The position numbers and the translations under genes were made by a program. From contig NC_035448.2 in the NCBI RefSeq assembly GCF_002127325.2, positions 5,859,627-5,923,626 of the forward strand: a stretch of DNA of 64,000 nucleotides, written 5' to 3'. The DNA comes from Helianthus annuus (Eukaryota > Streptophyta > Magnoliopsida > Asterales > Asteraceae). The notes beneath the pieces are model-generated. The model was not told the origin of the DNA. It did not search any database and saw only the letters and a program-made list of their open reading frames with translations. The stretch's first letter is position 1. Each line of letters begins with the position of its first letter. Of the stretch, positions 12,040-24,059 are shown piece after piece.

Positions 12040-12560
12040 AGATTGGTCAAATTGGGTTCCTAAAAGTAAAAAGGTAAACTTTTTTGTATGGAGAGTGATT
12101 ATATATAAGCTTCCGTCGAAGGTTGAGTTATGAGGTGTTAGAGTGGGCACGTCTTGGGTGAATTGTGTTTCTTTGCCTTAGACCGTAGGCATGTCTTGGT
12201 GGCTTGTGGTTTGGCAAAAGAGGTTTGGTGGAAGATAAACAAGAGAGCGATGCAGCCTGTCATATCTCTGATGGAAACTCCAGACGTTTGTCATATCCGG
12301 TTGGGCATAGGGAACTAGCGAAGTGATGCACCTTATTTACATGGCGACGCTTTGGTTTTTGTGAAAGGCTAAAAACGAGAAGCTATATAAAGGTCGGATG
12401 AGATTATGGAGTCCATTAAAGCAAACAATTCTAAAAATTGACATATGGAGGAAATATGCCCATGTTGTTGGGAGTGGAGTAATTTTTTTTCCTTAAACAT
12501 GTCTTTGCATATGTAATGTAGTTTCTTGCTAGTTTTTTTTTCTTTTTAATGAGTGTCATT
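12040..12560 (+). pseudogene. LINE reverse-transcriptase 3' remnant (zf-RVT region)
   Basis: Broken frames read VNFFVWRV and KLPSKVEL near 12075-12125, then further on W.AKNEKLYKG and IDIWRKYAHVVG. These are the order and words of the zinc-binding region that follows the reverse transcriptase in plant L1-type LINEs (typical form: FVWR...LP...NL, then a W.RN.K.F motif). Stops and frameshifts interrupt it and the finger cysteines are lost. It is a dead fragment with undefined boundaries. Confidence 0.55.
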
Positions 12561-12973
12561 CCAAAAACTAATTGAAAGCGTAATTCGTGAAATCAATACT
12601 ATTTAAACAAAAAAGTTAACCAAAGTGATAGCTATCCAATGCATCAAATCCCATACTATTATAATAATACAACCAACTTGATAAAATTTAACCTAAGTCA
12701 GTTGCGTTTTACCTAATCCCATTGGTATGTTACCAAAAAAAAAAGCAAAAAAGAAAGATAAAAAATCCCGAGAGAAATTAATATTGTAAAAGTTAAAGGG
12801 CTACTAATATCCATAACGACTGAAGTGAAGTTAGCATCATAGTCTTGGGTAAAAAAGTTGTTCTCTCTACTAAGGGAGGTTACACTAAGAACAGCTTTTA
12901 ATTGAGCTATCTCAAGTTAATAGTGGCCAAAAATTTGTGTTTAAGATGCAAATATACTCTTTTGGATCATCTA

Positions 12974-15238
12974 TCATACCATACCATTACGAAATTTTCG
13001 GTATGAAAACCACCCTCTCAAGAAGTTGGTCAATTTCGAGCCAGGCATGAAGCCGGATTCATCTTCTTCACATTGGCACTCATATATATTGGTCTCTTGA
13101 ACTTTAACAGAATCCCAATTATTGGCATCACCTGATTCTCCGTCTTCATGATCTTTTGACCTAAATAACCACATGGTACCAGAATTAAACTTTTAACCAA
13201 AAGGATTCTACGTTTAAGGCATATCGGATGTTCTATACATTGAACAATGTTTCGGTTCATCGCTTTGGTTCTTGATTTGTTGCCTTCCTGCTCGATAGTT
13301 GATTGTAATGTGCCGTACAAATTTAATCTGCATGCATCAAAGTTAGTAACTTAGAGCACAGTAAATCTACTTATTTGCAATAGTTAGATTTATGGATCCA
13401 GAAACACATATAACAACCTGATCGCCATCCTTAATTCCAAGTCTTTTGATATAAGCTTTATCATCAAGCAGCTTCTCGCCTTCGTAGCACAGACAAAAAT
13501 GACCCCAAACATGTGACCTGGCCCACCCAATATAAAATAACGAGTTTAGCTAGAACCAAAAACATAGATAACTACCACATTGCATTAAGTAAATATCTGT
13601 ACACATATCTCATCAAGTTGCTGGAGGTGTATCATAATTTAATCATAAAAACTTTAGTACCGTTGCATATTAACATGTTATGATATGTTGGCTGAGCTCT
13701 AAACCATCAAAACACACAAAAGAAGCACTCCAGTTATATGCACAACTGTCAATTTCAACAAACAATTGAAGTCCTAAATCCTAACAAGTGTAGATCTAGC
13801 ATTTATGTCTTATTCTTATGCATTTTCAAGCAATTATGCACGTATTCACTCAAGGCTAATCAGCTAATCTTTGCATCTCTTAAAGCCGATCCCTACAATG
13901 CCACGTCCACTTCATCTATTTTGTCAAAAAGCCCTTTGGTAGCACGCCTAGTCCCTCATGACAGGCAAGGCACAGGGAAAACGTCTTGTTGCCATCCAGG
14001 CGATCCGGTGACCTTCAGGTAATCAGGTGAGATTCCATCCAGCTTTTGGTCGGATTCCTGCAAGATTCCGGCCAAATCCTGAAAATTCCAGCAAAATTCT
14101 ACAAACTCCAGGCAAACTGATTTGAAACATTTAATAATGGCCAGGAACCAGCCTAAACTAAGCCCTAAACACGCCAAAAACCTAAAACAACGGTATGTTT
14201 ATGTTATGTGCCTTGCTTATCTCCGGCCCCTCGCTTTTTGAACACCTTGTGTGCCTAGGCCCAAGGCTCACCTTTGCGCCTTGAGTGTGCCTTGCGCCAT
14301 TGTCAACTATGCAATTAATCCGAAAGTAACCGAACTAAATGTATATAGCAAACTATAAATAGTCAATCTCTTACAGATTATCACATCATCCGTTTGCACA
14401 TCGACAGAAAACTGAATCACAGATCCAATCCAGGTCAATGAGGTCATAAACTTACAATTTGACATGCATATACAGTCAAATAACGTCAAATCTATAAGAA
14501 TTCATAGCAATTGAAGTAAAATAACTGAGATACATAGCTATATCAGTTCATTGCAGTTAATACAAAAAGTGATTAAACAGCTTAATATTACTAGTTGTGC
14601 TAAAGCTAATATGAACTAGTAACAACATCGATTTGGATCTATAACATCAATTCCACATGATTTTATAGTCAAATAACGTCAAATCTATAAGAATTCGATA
14701 ACAATTGAAGTAAAATAACTGAATCATAGCTATATCAGTTCATTGCAGTTAACACAAAAAGTGATAAATATCTTACAACTTATAGTCGAGCAGTCAAGCT
14801 AAAACTAATATCAAATAATAACAACAACATTGATTCAGATCGTCAATTCATGACTATGCGTTTCACATTACAAATTCACAACTCAACCGTAACTATTAAT
14901 CAAATCTCACCATGAAATAACGCATCTCTCATCCTTCGGCAACAAGTTAAAAAACTCTTCTAACGCCAGTTTAAGCTCTGCAACAGTAGCACTCATCGGA
15001 ACCTCAACTCCTAAACCGTAAACCGTCAAATCAAAATCAAACGATCGAATACAAATTACACACGAATTAACGAATAACAAAACGTACCGAACGAAGAACC
15101 GTCCAGTTTGAGAACAGAGAGCTTGAGGCGAGTTTTAGGAAGCTTGTGATACTGATAGGAACAGGATAGGCCTCGAAGAATGAGTGAGTTGTGAAACAGG
15201 AGCTTTGGATTGCGGTTATCGTGAGTGATACTCGGCAT
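12974..15238 (-). CDS. SNRNP25: U11/U12 small nuclear ribonucleoprotein 25 kDa protein, five exons, 208 aa
   Basis: Exons in coding order are 15238-15088, 15010-14911, 13517-13418, 13327-13239 and 13160-12974. All junctions are GT-AG and the phases join without a stop. The ubiquitin-like fold is recognisable: VEVPMSATVAELKLALEEF, then ISWSHVWGHFCLCYEG, KLLDD, and LGIKDGDQIKFVRHI. The C-terminus is acidic and ends near LTNFLRGWFSYRKF, which I associate with the plant orthologues. The protein is a component of the U11/U12 di-snRNP that recognises U12-type introns. An in-frame ATG lies upstream at 15436, but MPSITHD is the more natural start. If the fourth intron is retained, the protein ends nine codons into it (YRTSDMP, then TAA). 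Confidence 0.85.
13800..14800. repeat. Direct repeat inside intron 2 of the SNRNP25 gene
   Basis: Two copies of a block starting AGTCAAATAACGTCAAATC begin at 14474 and 14669 and share over 100 bp with few changes, a period of about 195 bp. The 13800-14300 part is GC-richer and has no recognised gene. Confidence 0.6.
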
Positions 15239-15439
15239 TATGTGTAGCATGTGTGTGATTTGATCGGAAACCCTAGGTGTGTTTGGGTGAATTTGAAGTG
15301 GAACGAGAGTACGGAAGGTTTGGGGAGAGGGAAAGAAACAAGTGATGACCGTTGTATATGGAGGGGGGTGTTTGTTGGGAAGTGAAACTGGTAGACGAGT
15401 CGCTTTTTCACTGAAAAGTGAAACCGTTAGTTTCATTTA

Positions 15440-15765
15440 GAGTTAATTGCTCGGATGGTCCCTGTGGATTTACGTTTTTTCAGATTTAGTCCCCACCTTT
15501 TGAAAATAGCATGTATGCTCCCTATGGTTTGTCATTTTGTTACTCGGATAGTCCCCAAACATTTACTCTGGGGACTATCCGAGTAACAAAATGACAAACC
15601 ATAGGGAGCATACCTGCTATTTTCAAACTAACTGATATCTATCTACTCAGGGACTATCCGAGTAACAAAATAACAAACCATAGGGAGCATACCTACTATT
15701 TTCAAAAGGTGGAGACTAAACGTGAAAAAACTTGAAACCACAGGGACCATCCGAGCAATTAACTC
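15440..15765. mobile_element. Palindromic MULE-type MITE upstream of SNRNP25
   Basis: The ends GAGTTAATTGCTCGGATGG and the exact complement face inward. A perfect 9-bp duplication TTTCATTTA lies at 15431-15439 and 15766-15774. The middle duplicates one arm, giving three copies of the 'ACTATCCGAGTAACAAAAT' block. It is 202 bp upstream of the SNRNP25 start codon, in its promoter or 5'UTR. Confidence 0.9.
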
Positions 15766-15854
15766 TTTCATTTATTTTCCTGAACCACAAATTTGGATCA
15801 CTTCGTATCACGAGCTAAATCACCCGATTATATCCATCTCTCAGAACCTAAACC

Positions 15855-16689
15855 TAGGTAGCGTTTGGTATGAAAGAATGAGATGTTGAATGGAATGGAC
15901 CATTGTGAGGGAATGACGAAAAGAGTGTTTGGTTGGTCGATGGAATGGAATCGTCCATTCTAAGATGCATTCCGTTCCCTCAGAATCATTCCATCCGTCC
16001 CCCCTGTTTTTTCCATTCCATTCCCTCTTTACCCTTCATTAACAACACCACAACCCACCACCGTTGCTACCACACACCACCATCACCCACCTCCGCCGCC
16101 ACCACCTCCGTCCTTGCCACCGCCGTCGCCGCCACCCACCGTCGCCACTGCCACCTCCGATCATCTCCATCACCGTTGCTACCACACACCACCACCACCA
16201 CCAACATCACCCACCTCCGCCGCCACCCACCTCCGCCGCCACCCACCGTCGCCACTGCCACCTCCGATCATCTCCACCACCCACCTTCAATCATCGCTGC
16301 CACCATTGCCACTGCCACCTCCGATCACCGCCGCCACCACCCATCGCCACCACCGCTACCACCTCCGACCACCGTCGCCGCTGCTACCACCTCCGACCAC
16401 CCCTGCCACAACCATCGCCACCGCCGCCACCTACCTCCACCGTCATCCACCACCACCGCCAACCACCGCCGCCGCTACAACTGACACCTAGCACCACGCC
16501 CCATCACTGACCACCGCCATCTGATTTTATTCCTTCGTCTTTTTTCGCACACCAAACAATAAAAAGTAATTGTTCATTCCATTCACACATGGTAACCAAA
16601 CAAGACATGGAATGGTAATGATCAATTCCATTACCTCATCCATTCCTTTCCCCCGTCTATTCCATTACCCCATACCAAACTAACCCCTA
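15855..16689. repeat. hAT-like element with a CCACC-rich low-complexity core
   Basis: The ends are TAGGTAGCGTTTGGTATG and, inward from the right, TAGGGGTTAGTTTGGTATG, with GGAATGGA/TCCATTCC words in the arms. Positions 16040-16515 are a degenerate (CCACC/GCCACC) tract that opens several frames at once; I do not treat these as genes. No target duplication was found. Confidence 0.5.
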
Positions 16690-16782
16690 ATGTTCCTTAA
16701 GACTTGTCTCACTCTGAAGATACAAGTAGGCTATAATGCCATAGACATTATTTTATTTTATTTGAATTGTAATTTTTTGAGA

Positions 16783-17030
16783 GAGTTAATTGTCAAAATT
16801 GTCCCTGAGGTTTGGGCATGTTTGTCATTTTCGTCCAAAATGACTTTTTTTGTACCATATAGCCTCCCTCACGTTTGTAACTTTTTGCCATTTTTACACA
16901 AATGCCTAAATGGGTTAGAAACGTTGGTACAAAAAAGTTACAAACGTGGGGGGCTATTTGGTACAAAAAAGTCATTTTGGACGAAAAGAACAAAGATGTC
17001 AAACCTCAGGACGATTTTGACAATTAACTC
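16783..17030. mobile_element. Palindromic MULE-type MITE (GAGTTAA class)
   Basis: It begins GAGTTAATTGTCAAAATTG and ends CAATTAACTC. A perfect 9-bp duplication TTTTTGAGA lies at 16774-16782 and 17031-17039. The arms carry GTCCCTGAGG and its complement. Confidence 0.9.
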
Positions 17031-17455
17031 TTTTTGAGACTAACGGTTATTTGTTTAGCTTTTAATGGTTTAGTGGCCCTTATGCAACACAATGACCAAA
17101 AATCCATAAGTTTCTTATTAATAATCTTTGAAAACGTAAAGTATGAAGCTTAACTAATAATGGGGACTTATTCCAATTTATTGTTCTTTTGTTCTTCGAG
17201 GCTGACTGATGAGGAGGGTGGCTAACTGGATATATATTTTAAAATCAATGTTATTATTATTATTTTTTTTATCTTGAGAAGAAAGTATGGGGTTTTGATT
17301 AACTTCACAAATGATCCTTGTACTAGGCTACAAGTTTCAAGTGTAGTCCAAGTTTCTAAGGTCAAAACCGGTTGGTCGTTGTCACATGTTGACCAGTCCT
17401 CTTAAAACCGATTAACCAAGCCATAGCCGAGTTAATCTAACCAAAGTAAAATTAA

Positions 17456-18708
17456 GACAAAATTGTAAAAAACGACCTTTATGTTTGCCTCAAACTGCAC
17501 TTTATACTTACACTATGAAATCGACAAAAACCAATCTTTATGTTCATGTTTTGATACAAGGGTCAACCTTTAACACAAATAACGTTTATTTTTCCTTTTA
17601 ACCACCCTCGCATGCAATCATGCGAGGGTATTTTGGTTTTTTTTTTTTAATCCTTTTTTAATATATATTTAAAAAACCCACAAAACCCACCATGAGCCTC
17701 CATCTTCATCTCCAGTAACCACCATAAACAATTCGACAACCAGTTTCTCCATCCATCACCCAATTAAATCATAATCAAGCATTATTTGTCATCTCCATAC
17801 AAATTTGTTTTAAGTGTTTGGATCAATTAGTCAAAATCAAGTCAATTCAGTTGTTCATAGCAAAACCTAGTTTTAAGTGTTTGGTTCAAGTAGCAAAACC
17901 CAGTCGATTCGGTCCTCAAATTGAAAGGAAGGCGGCGATTAGGTGGAGATGATTGGCGGTACCGGTAGGTGATAAGCTATGGTTTCGTTGGTGGTGATGG
18001 GCAGCGGTAGGTGATGACCTATGGTTTCGTTGGTGGTGGTGGGCGGCGATGATATTGGTTACAGCGGTGGTATTGGTTGCAGATTGAAGCTCGATAGTGC
18101 TTTGCGATTACAATCGAAATTAGAAATATGGCGGCTGACCGGAGGCCACGACTAACACCACGATCACCATCGCTCTTTATCTCTTTCTCTTCCGATCTGC
18201 TCCTGAACCAGTGAACCATAATCTTCCGCTGGTTCGTTGAGGTGGTATGGTGATGTTTACTATAAATTCTCTGATTGCATATTGATTTTATTGATAATTT
18301 ATATTTGTATGATTGTTAGTTTTACAAGGATTGAGTGTGTCCACGTTTCACGAACTGTGTCTTCGCAGAGAAAGAATATAGAGATGATTGTGAATTTGGG
18401 TTTTCTTTAAGGAGAGAAAGAGAAAAAGAAAGAGTGAGATAAAGGGCGAGGAAGGTAGGGTGAGGGTGGGGTGCATGTGGGTTTTTATTAATAAAAAAAG
18501 TATTGTTTTAATTTAAAAATAAAAGACTTAAATGCCATCACGTGTAAGGGATGTGAGTCTATTTACTGAATTTTTTGACGTGGTTAGTGCTAAAGATTAT
18601 AGGGTGTAATAAAACATAAACATAAAGGTTAGTTTTTGCCGATTTCATAGTGAAAGGTACATAGTGCAGTTTGAGACAAAAATAAAGGTTGTTTTCTGCA
18701 GTTTTGTC
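17456..18708. mobile_element. Non-autonomous Mutator-like element with long TIRs
   Basis: Terminal inverted repeats run about 100 bp: GACAAAATTGTAAAAAACG on the left and, inward, GACAAAACTGCAGAAAACA on the right, continuing through CTCAAACTGCACT. The 9-bp duplication TAAAATTAA is perfect (17447-17455, 18709-18717). The GC-richer middle (17700-18240) looks like captured 5'-UTR or gene-derived sequence and contains a short GGTTTCGTTGGTGG-bearing direct repeat. I see no intact coding region. Confidence 0.85.
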
Positions 18709-18797
18709 TAAAATTAATGGTTCCATTAAGCAAATATTTGAAAAAGTTTTTTTTTTATTATTTGGCTGTGACTTTTGAAGTAACTGTGCCAATTTAT

Positions 18798-18977
18798 TAA
18801 GGGCTGTTTGATAGCCTCTTAATGACCATTCAGATGCTACCTATTAATGGTTTAAAACCTCTGAATGGTAAATCATTACATGTCACATTCTTCTACCTTC
18901 TCATTGGTAAAATTCTTAGTGGTTCCATTAAGAGGTAGCCTCTTAATGACCATTCAGAGGCTACCAAACAACCCCTA
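18798..18977. mobile_element. Short hAT-like MITE
   Basis: Inverted ends TAAGGGCTGTTTGATAGCC and, inward from the right, TAGGGGTTGTTTGGTAGCC, continuing with TCTTAATGACCATTCAG in both arms. No clear target duplication. The 17040-17455 and 18709-18797 flanks hold nothing I can name. Confidence 0.6.
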
Positions 18978-19023
18978 ACTGGAGTTTTTTTTTACTTACC
19001 CAAGGCAAGAATAACCAAATGTC

Positions 19024-22000
19024 ATGGCCCCCGACCCGGTTTGACCCGTTTCAGGAGCCGCGGGACATAAATCCCGTGGTATTTAATTAATTGAGTTTAA
19101 CAGCGGAAGTTTATTATCAGGATCTTTTTAAAACTGAAATATTTCCCGATTATTTTATTTCACAACTCGGGATAAAACCCCGGTAATTTACAATCATTTG
19201 ATTTCACGAAGAAATCTTTTATTTTACAAAACATGTTTCTTTATTTTATCCTGAGCCACTTTCTTAAGCTTGTAGTGCTTCACGGCACTTTTCCTGGATC
19301 ATAACAGATCACCTGAAACATGTTTGAAAAAGGTTTTGTCAGCGGGAAATACTGAGTGAATCATTCTATTTACATAAAATGATGCATAGTTATTAATTAC
19401 AGCATAAGAGCGATTACAATGGCTTATATCTTATTTTCATCTGGCGCCGTGTCACAATGGTGACATGTCACAATGGTGACGATGGTCATACCACTATTAG
19501 GTCAATGAACCCAAATACTGATGATTATCCCTAGTAGGTCAATGAACCTAACTGGGAGAAAATTAGTAATGTGCACAATACCCCACTAGCCAGTGATTCA
19601 AGATATCCGCGACTTAGTCCCTGTAATTATAACTTTTGAAAATAATTTGGAGTATTGTAAAACAGTTGATAAAAAGAGAATGACTCACATTGCAGATTTA
19701 ACGAGTAGTGTATAAGCCTACTGATTTAGCCTTGTTTAACCTAATTTTAATAACAATGCACACAAACTGGGTTAGTAACTAATACAGCAGTTACGACAAT
19801 TCACGAGATTAAACCCTCACAACGATTAACAAAGTGCAATACTTAACAATTCAACGGATTCACAACGTGTAACATTTATGCTCGAAATCATTATGAACAG
19901 TTCAATTATCAATAAAACAATGTTATTTGATCCCAATGTTTGATTGGTTGTGTTTTACATTTTTCATGTTTTGACTTTTGTTCGATTTTAAACTCTACAT
20001 CGCTTTCTGGAGAATTATACGCAAACTGGTGCGTAAACGTACTCAAGTTAATGCGAAAAATACTCCGGAACATCAACATATACTCAACATACTTTAAATA
20101 ACCTATACATAACTTAGAAATAAGTTTTGAAGGCTTTGGTATGGCAAAAACAAGTTAATTCGCTTACAGGGACTAAACTTGACAAACTGCGAAAGTATGC
20201 CAATTTGAAATGTAACAAACATTCCGGAGCATGTCCATAAGTTAAACATACCATAAATATCCTTTACATAGCTTAGAAATAGGCTTTGAAAGGTTCGGTG
20301 TGCTAAAATAAACTTTTGGGTCATTCAGGGACTAAAAGTGTCAAAAAGTGCACAAGTTTGCACTTTCGCGCATAACTTACGTTCTGAATACATCCGGACA
20401 TCCAAAAATTTATGTAAGCATCCTTATATTATGCCTTAGTGTATGGCATGAGAAAAATCCATTCATCACGCATTTTGGATCGTTTTTCGCGCTTATGCGC
20501 ATTCCGTCGTAATTAAGCGAACATCGCGATCGTACGGCCAAACGAACCAACATCCGAAATATTTTTGAGCATGTTTCATGTCCACAATGTTTAGGCATCA
20601 TTTTAGGGCCTTAAAGTTGGCTTTACGGGCCTTAGAAGTGTTGGAAATGGCTTAAATATGCAACAGGGACCAAAACTGTCATTTCTGAAAGTTGTGCAGA
20701 TCAGACAAGGCCAGGCGGCCCGCCTGAGTTTTGCCTGTATGCTGACGCGGGCCGCGTGAGCCCTGCAGATGCAGAAATTCGTTTTTTTGCTGATTTTGGC
20801 CTTTCAATCACTCCAAAGGGCAATGCCCCTTCACCATCTTTGGGGTTAAGGTCATATTAAGCTACCACAACATCTTGACAAGTGTACGATTGAGATCATG
20901 GCACGAAATTCAAGAAACGATCCTAACGGTTTTGCTTTTCTTATAAATACCCCCCCCCCCATTTGTGTTAAAACCAACAAAACTGATCAAAGAGCTCTAA
21001 GTTGATGCTATTACTTCATACCTGAGCTCCTGGATCAAGTTTAGCTTTCGGGGACCCTTCGTAAGTGTTCTTTCGTTCTTTTAATCGCTTTCTAGTGCTA
21101 AAGTCAAACTTTGTTTGACTTTCCGCGTTGACCAGCTTATGGTCAACACGAAGTTCGTTGGAACTTCATAACGTGAGCGTGATCACGATGGTTATAGTCC
21201 GTAGTGACTATACCTACTGATTACCACGTTATCTAGGCTCAGTGACGAGTCGTAGTTTTGGCCAAAATACGCATTCTTGTGTATTTTGTAACCAAACTAC
21301 TCGTGGGTATCAAAACCGTTTGTTTTGATACCAAACCTGTTTTCTAAACTTAGATAAGCATGTTTTAACATGCTTAGCTCGTCACTTTTAGTATAGTGCT
21401 TATATAGGGTCGTAAAGTAAGCAATCTAAACAATCGCTTATACTTTCGAACCCGACCCATTTGGTCGATCATTAGGATCCGACCAAACACATTAGGTGAC
21501 CATAGCTGTAACCTTCCGAGGTTATACCTTATGGTCACGATGTTAGGCGTTCCAAACGTGTTCTACGCGAACGACGCGTTAAGGTAGCATAAGCTACCTA
21601 AACGGGTCGTAATGGGTCGTAAGCACTTAGGTTAGGTTTCATTTTAGAATGTAGGCTTTGTTAAACCATATTACACGAGTCTCTATACTCGTTTGGTTTA
21701 CGAACCCTCATTCTATCCAATCTTCCGATTTTGGTCCGGTATATTAATATAGCTACCTATTAGGTGCCGTTTGATATTCCGTGATCTCTAGCATTGTGTG
21801 AATATTACACAAGAACTTCAAAGCAATCTCAGGTGAGTACATAGTCCCCTCTTTTACTGTTTTCCAAACTGTTTTGGGGTGAAACACATGTGCCTACTTG
21901 TTACTTTCATGCTTTCCTGTTTTCACATCATGTACTTGTTATGCTCATTAGTACACTATTAGTACATGATTTACATTACATTGTTTCGCTATGTATGTTT

Positions 22001-23409
22001 ACTTAGCATACTTAGTACATTGATTTACATTACATTTTCTGTTGTGTATGTTGACTGAGCATGCTAGCACATTGATTTACATGACTTTTATGCTATGTAT
22101 GCCCATTGTGTGCGTACTTAGTACATTGTTTTACATTACATTTTATGCTATGTATGCCCATTGTGCGCATCCTTAGTACAATTATTCATCACATGCCTAC
22201 ATTTTGGTATGACATTTGGTTTGTTTAAATTATACAATGTACATTCATTAACACCGATCATGCTGCCCGTTAGTAGGTAGTGGTACCATAGGAATTGACA
22301 ACTCCCGTTCCGGACATCCTAGGTTGGTTTGGATGAAAGGAATGACCGAATTCGATACACATAACTTAGAGAAACCTTTAATTTGTTTAAGGGTTTATCG
22401 CCACAGTCTCAAGGCTTGGATGTATGCATTTTCACAATACCGCATAAATGTTTGTATCAGTACAGCATGCATTTGTTCCGCAAAACATAACTTTGATTTA
22501 AACCATGTTTTACTTCAATACCTTGTTTTTGTGCATTTTACATATGGTTTAGTTGATATATTTCACTTACTATACGTGATATATTTTGGGTACACATTAC
22601 ATGATCTACAATAAACATAAACATTTCGACATTGATATACACATTTGGTGGTTTACATTGAACATAGACATTTCGATATGGTTTACACAATAACACTTGA
22701 CAATTGATTTATACATGAACTCTACATGGTGGTTGGTTTGGGTAAATGGTTTGAGTAACGTGGCGTATGTAACATGATACAAACATGGTGGATACACCGC
22801 TGGTACTTCCTATATATAAATGTTTGTATAATATTACCTATTGTAGCATTATTTAAATCATTTCAGTATAGATATGTTACCTTTTTTCACAAATAACATA
22901 TTCTTCACAAGACATTGTCTTACAAACAAACTTATCTTATACAAACTCATTTTTACTCTCATTTAACCTTACATTTTATTTATACATATCATCTGATCTT
23001 ATCGTCTCTCATATGATTTACAAGACTAAGCAATTTACAAGGTTCATGATTGACTGTTATTAAACGTTTTCTTTAAACTCAAGTCATGAATCCCATATTC
23101 ACAAAACCTATGTATCTCACAGGCATTTTTATGCTGGCGTACCTACTTTCACATGTGTTTTCAGGAGCTGTTGCTTAGGATGATGATTGTGATACTAGGG
23201 CGGACCTGTGCCTTAGAGACATACAACAAAGATAGACTAGTTTAATTATGTTATAAACTCTTTATTTCCTATTTAAAGACAATGTAATACGCTTGTTTGA
23301 TAAATAAAATGTAACTTTAATTTCCATGGTTATGAAACAATTAATTCTGTCCCAACACTCCCCGACGTTTCCACCGCGGTTGCATGTTATACGCGGTCGG
23401 GGTGTGACA
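19024..23409 (+). mobile_element. Long LTR-like block (solo LTR or non-coding retroelement)
   Basis: It starts near TGTCATGGCCCCCGACC (about 19020-19024) and ends GGTCGGGGTGTGACA, the paired ends of a long Ty3-type LTR. TTATAAATACC at 20941 is a good TATA box, with a C-run after it, so transcription would run to the right. Inside are a roughly 175-bp duplication (20100-20340) and four to five degenerate 60-bp units around ACATTGATTTACATTACAT (21940-22180). No protein domain is present. The 5-bp flanks do not match, so it may be one LTR of a broken element rather than a clean solo LTR. Confidence 0.55.
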
Positions 23410-24059
23410 CAACGAATGACAGAGTATAGCCCGAGTTCGGACAGCACTCAAACATTCAAGTCGAAATCACGACGAATGACAAAGTATAAACTTAATTTGA
23501 GCAGCACTTAATCATACGTTGGATAGTTTCAATCGATCGGACGTTGAATCGTAATAGCGATCGAGTTATTACCCTGTTTTGCGGCAGCACTTCGTGAATT
23601 TGTGTGTGTTGTGGACTGTTTCTATGATATCTTAGTGTGTATAACGAATTTCTTCGTCGTTTTAGTGCCAGAAATCAAGTCCCAATGTCTACTATTTATG
23701 CACAAAATATGACATGCTTACGGACCGTAAAACTTTTATCCCTTACGGTTCGTAAGGGACACCTAATGGTCATAGGGTTGCCACGTGTGGGACTAGGCCT
23801 GCTGAGTTGATGAAATTGAAAAATTCGAATTTGACAGCACATAATTTAGATAATCGTAACTAGGGTTTACCCCCCCCCCCTTGAGTTTTAGGGGCCCTGA
23901 TCCTGATTCTGATTGTTCTGAAAATTTTAGGGTTTGTGCAGAATCACTTGGGTGTCTTAATTAGGGTTTCCTATTGGATAATTAAAATAATAATTAAGAC
24001 TTTTTGATAGGAGTTGTTACACCAAACCACATAGTTCAGGAGACAAGATTAAGGGTGGA
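23410..24059. other. Probable retroelement-derived sequence, no gene
   Basis: Contains TTACGGACCGTAA followed 25 bp later by TTACGGTTCGTAA, and an 11-base C-run at 23870. It reads like LTR or untranslated retroelement sequence but has no PBS or domain. Its right end, with GTGGA at 24055-24059, is the target into which the Athila-like element inserted. Confidence 0.4.

Noticed and set aside
13738..14022. 94-residue plus-strand frame
   Set aside because: Lies in intron 2 of SNRNP25, no domain, on the opposite strand to the gene.
15933..16510. Pro/Thr/His-rich frames of 115-183 residues on the plus strand
   Set aside because: Three overlapping frames are open at once because of the CCACC low-complexity tract inside a MITE-like element; no domain or gene structure.
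19024..23409. Clean solo LTR with target duplication
   Set aside because: The left 5 bp (CCAAA) and right 5 bp (CAACG) do not match, so I kept only the weaker LTR-like call.
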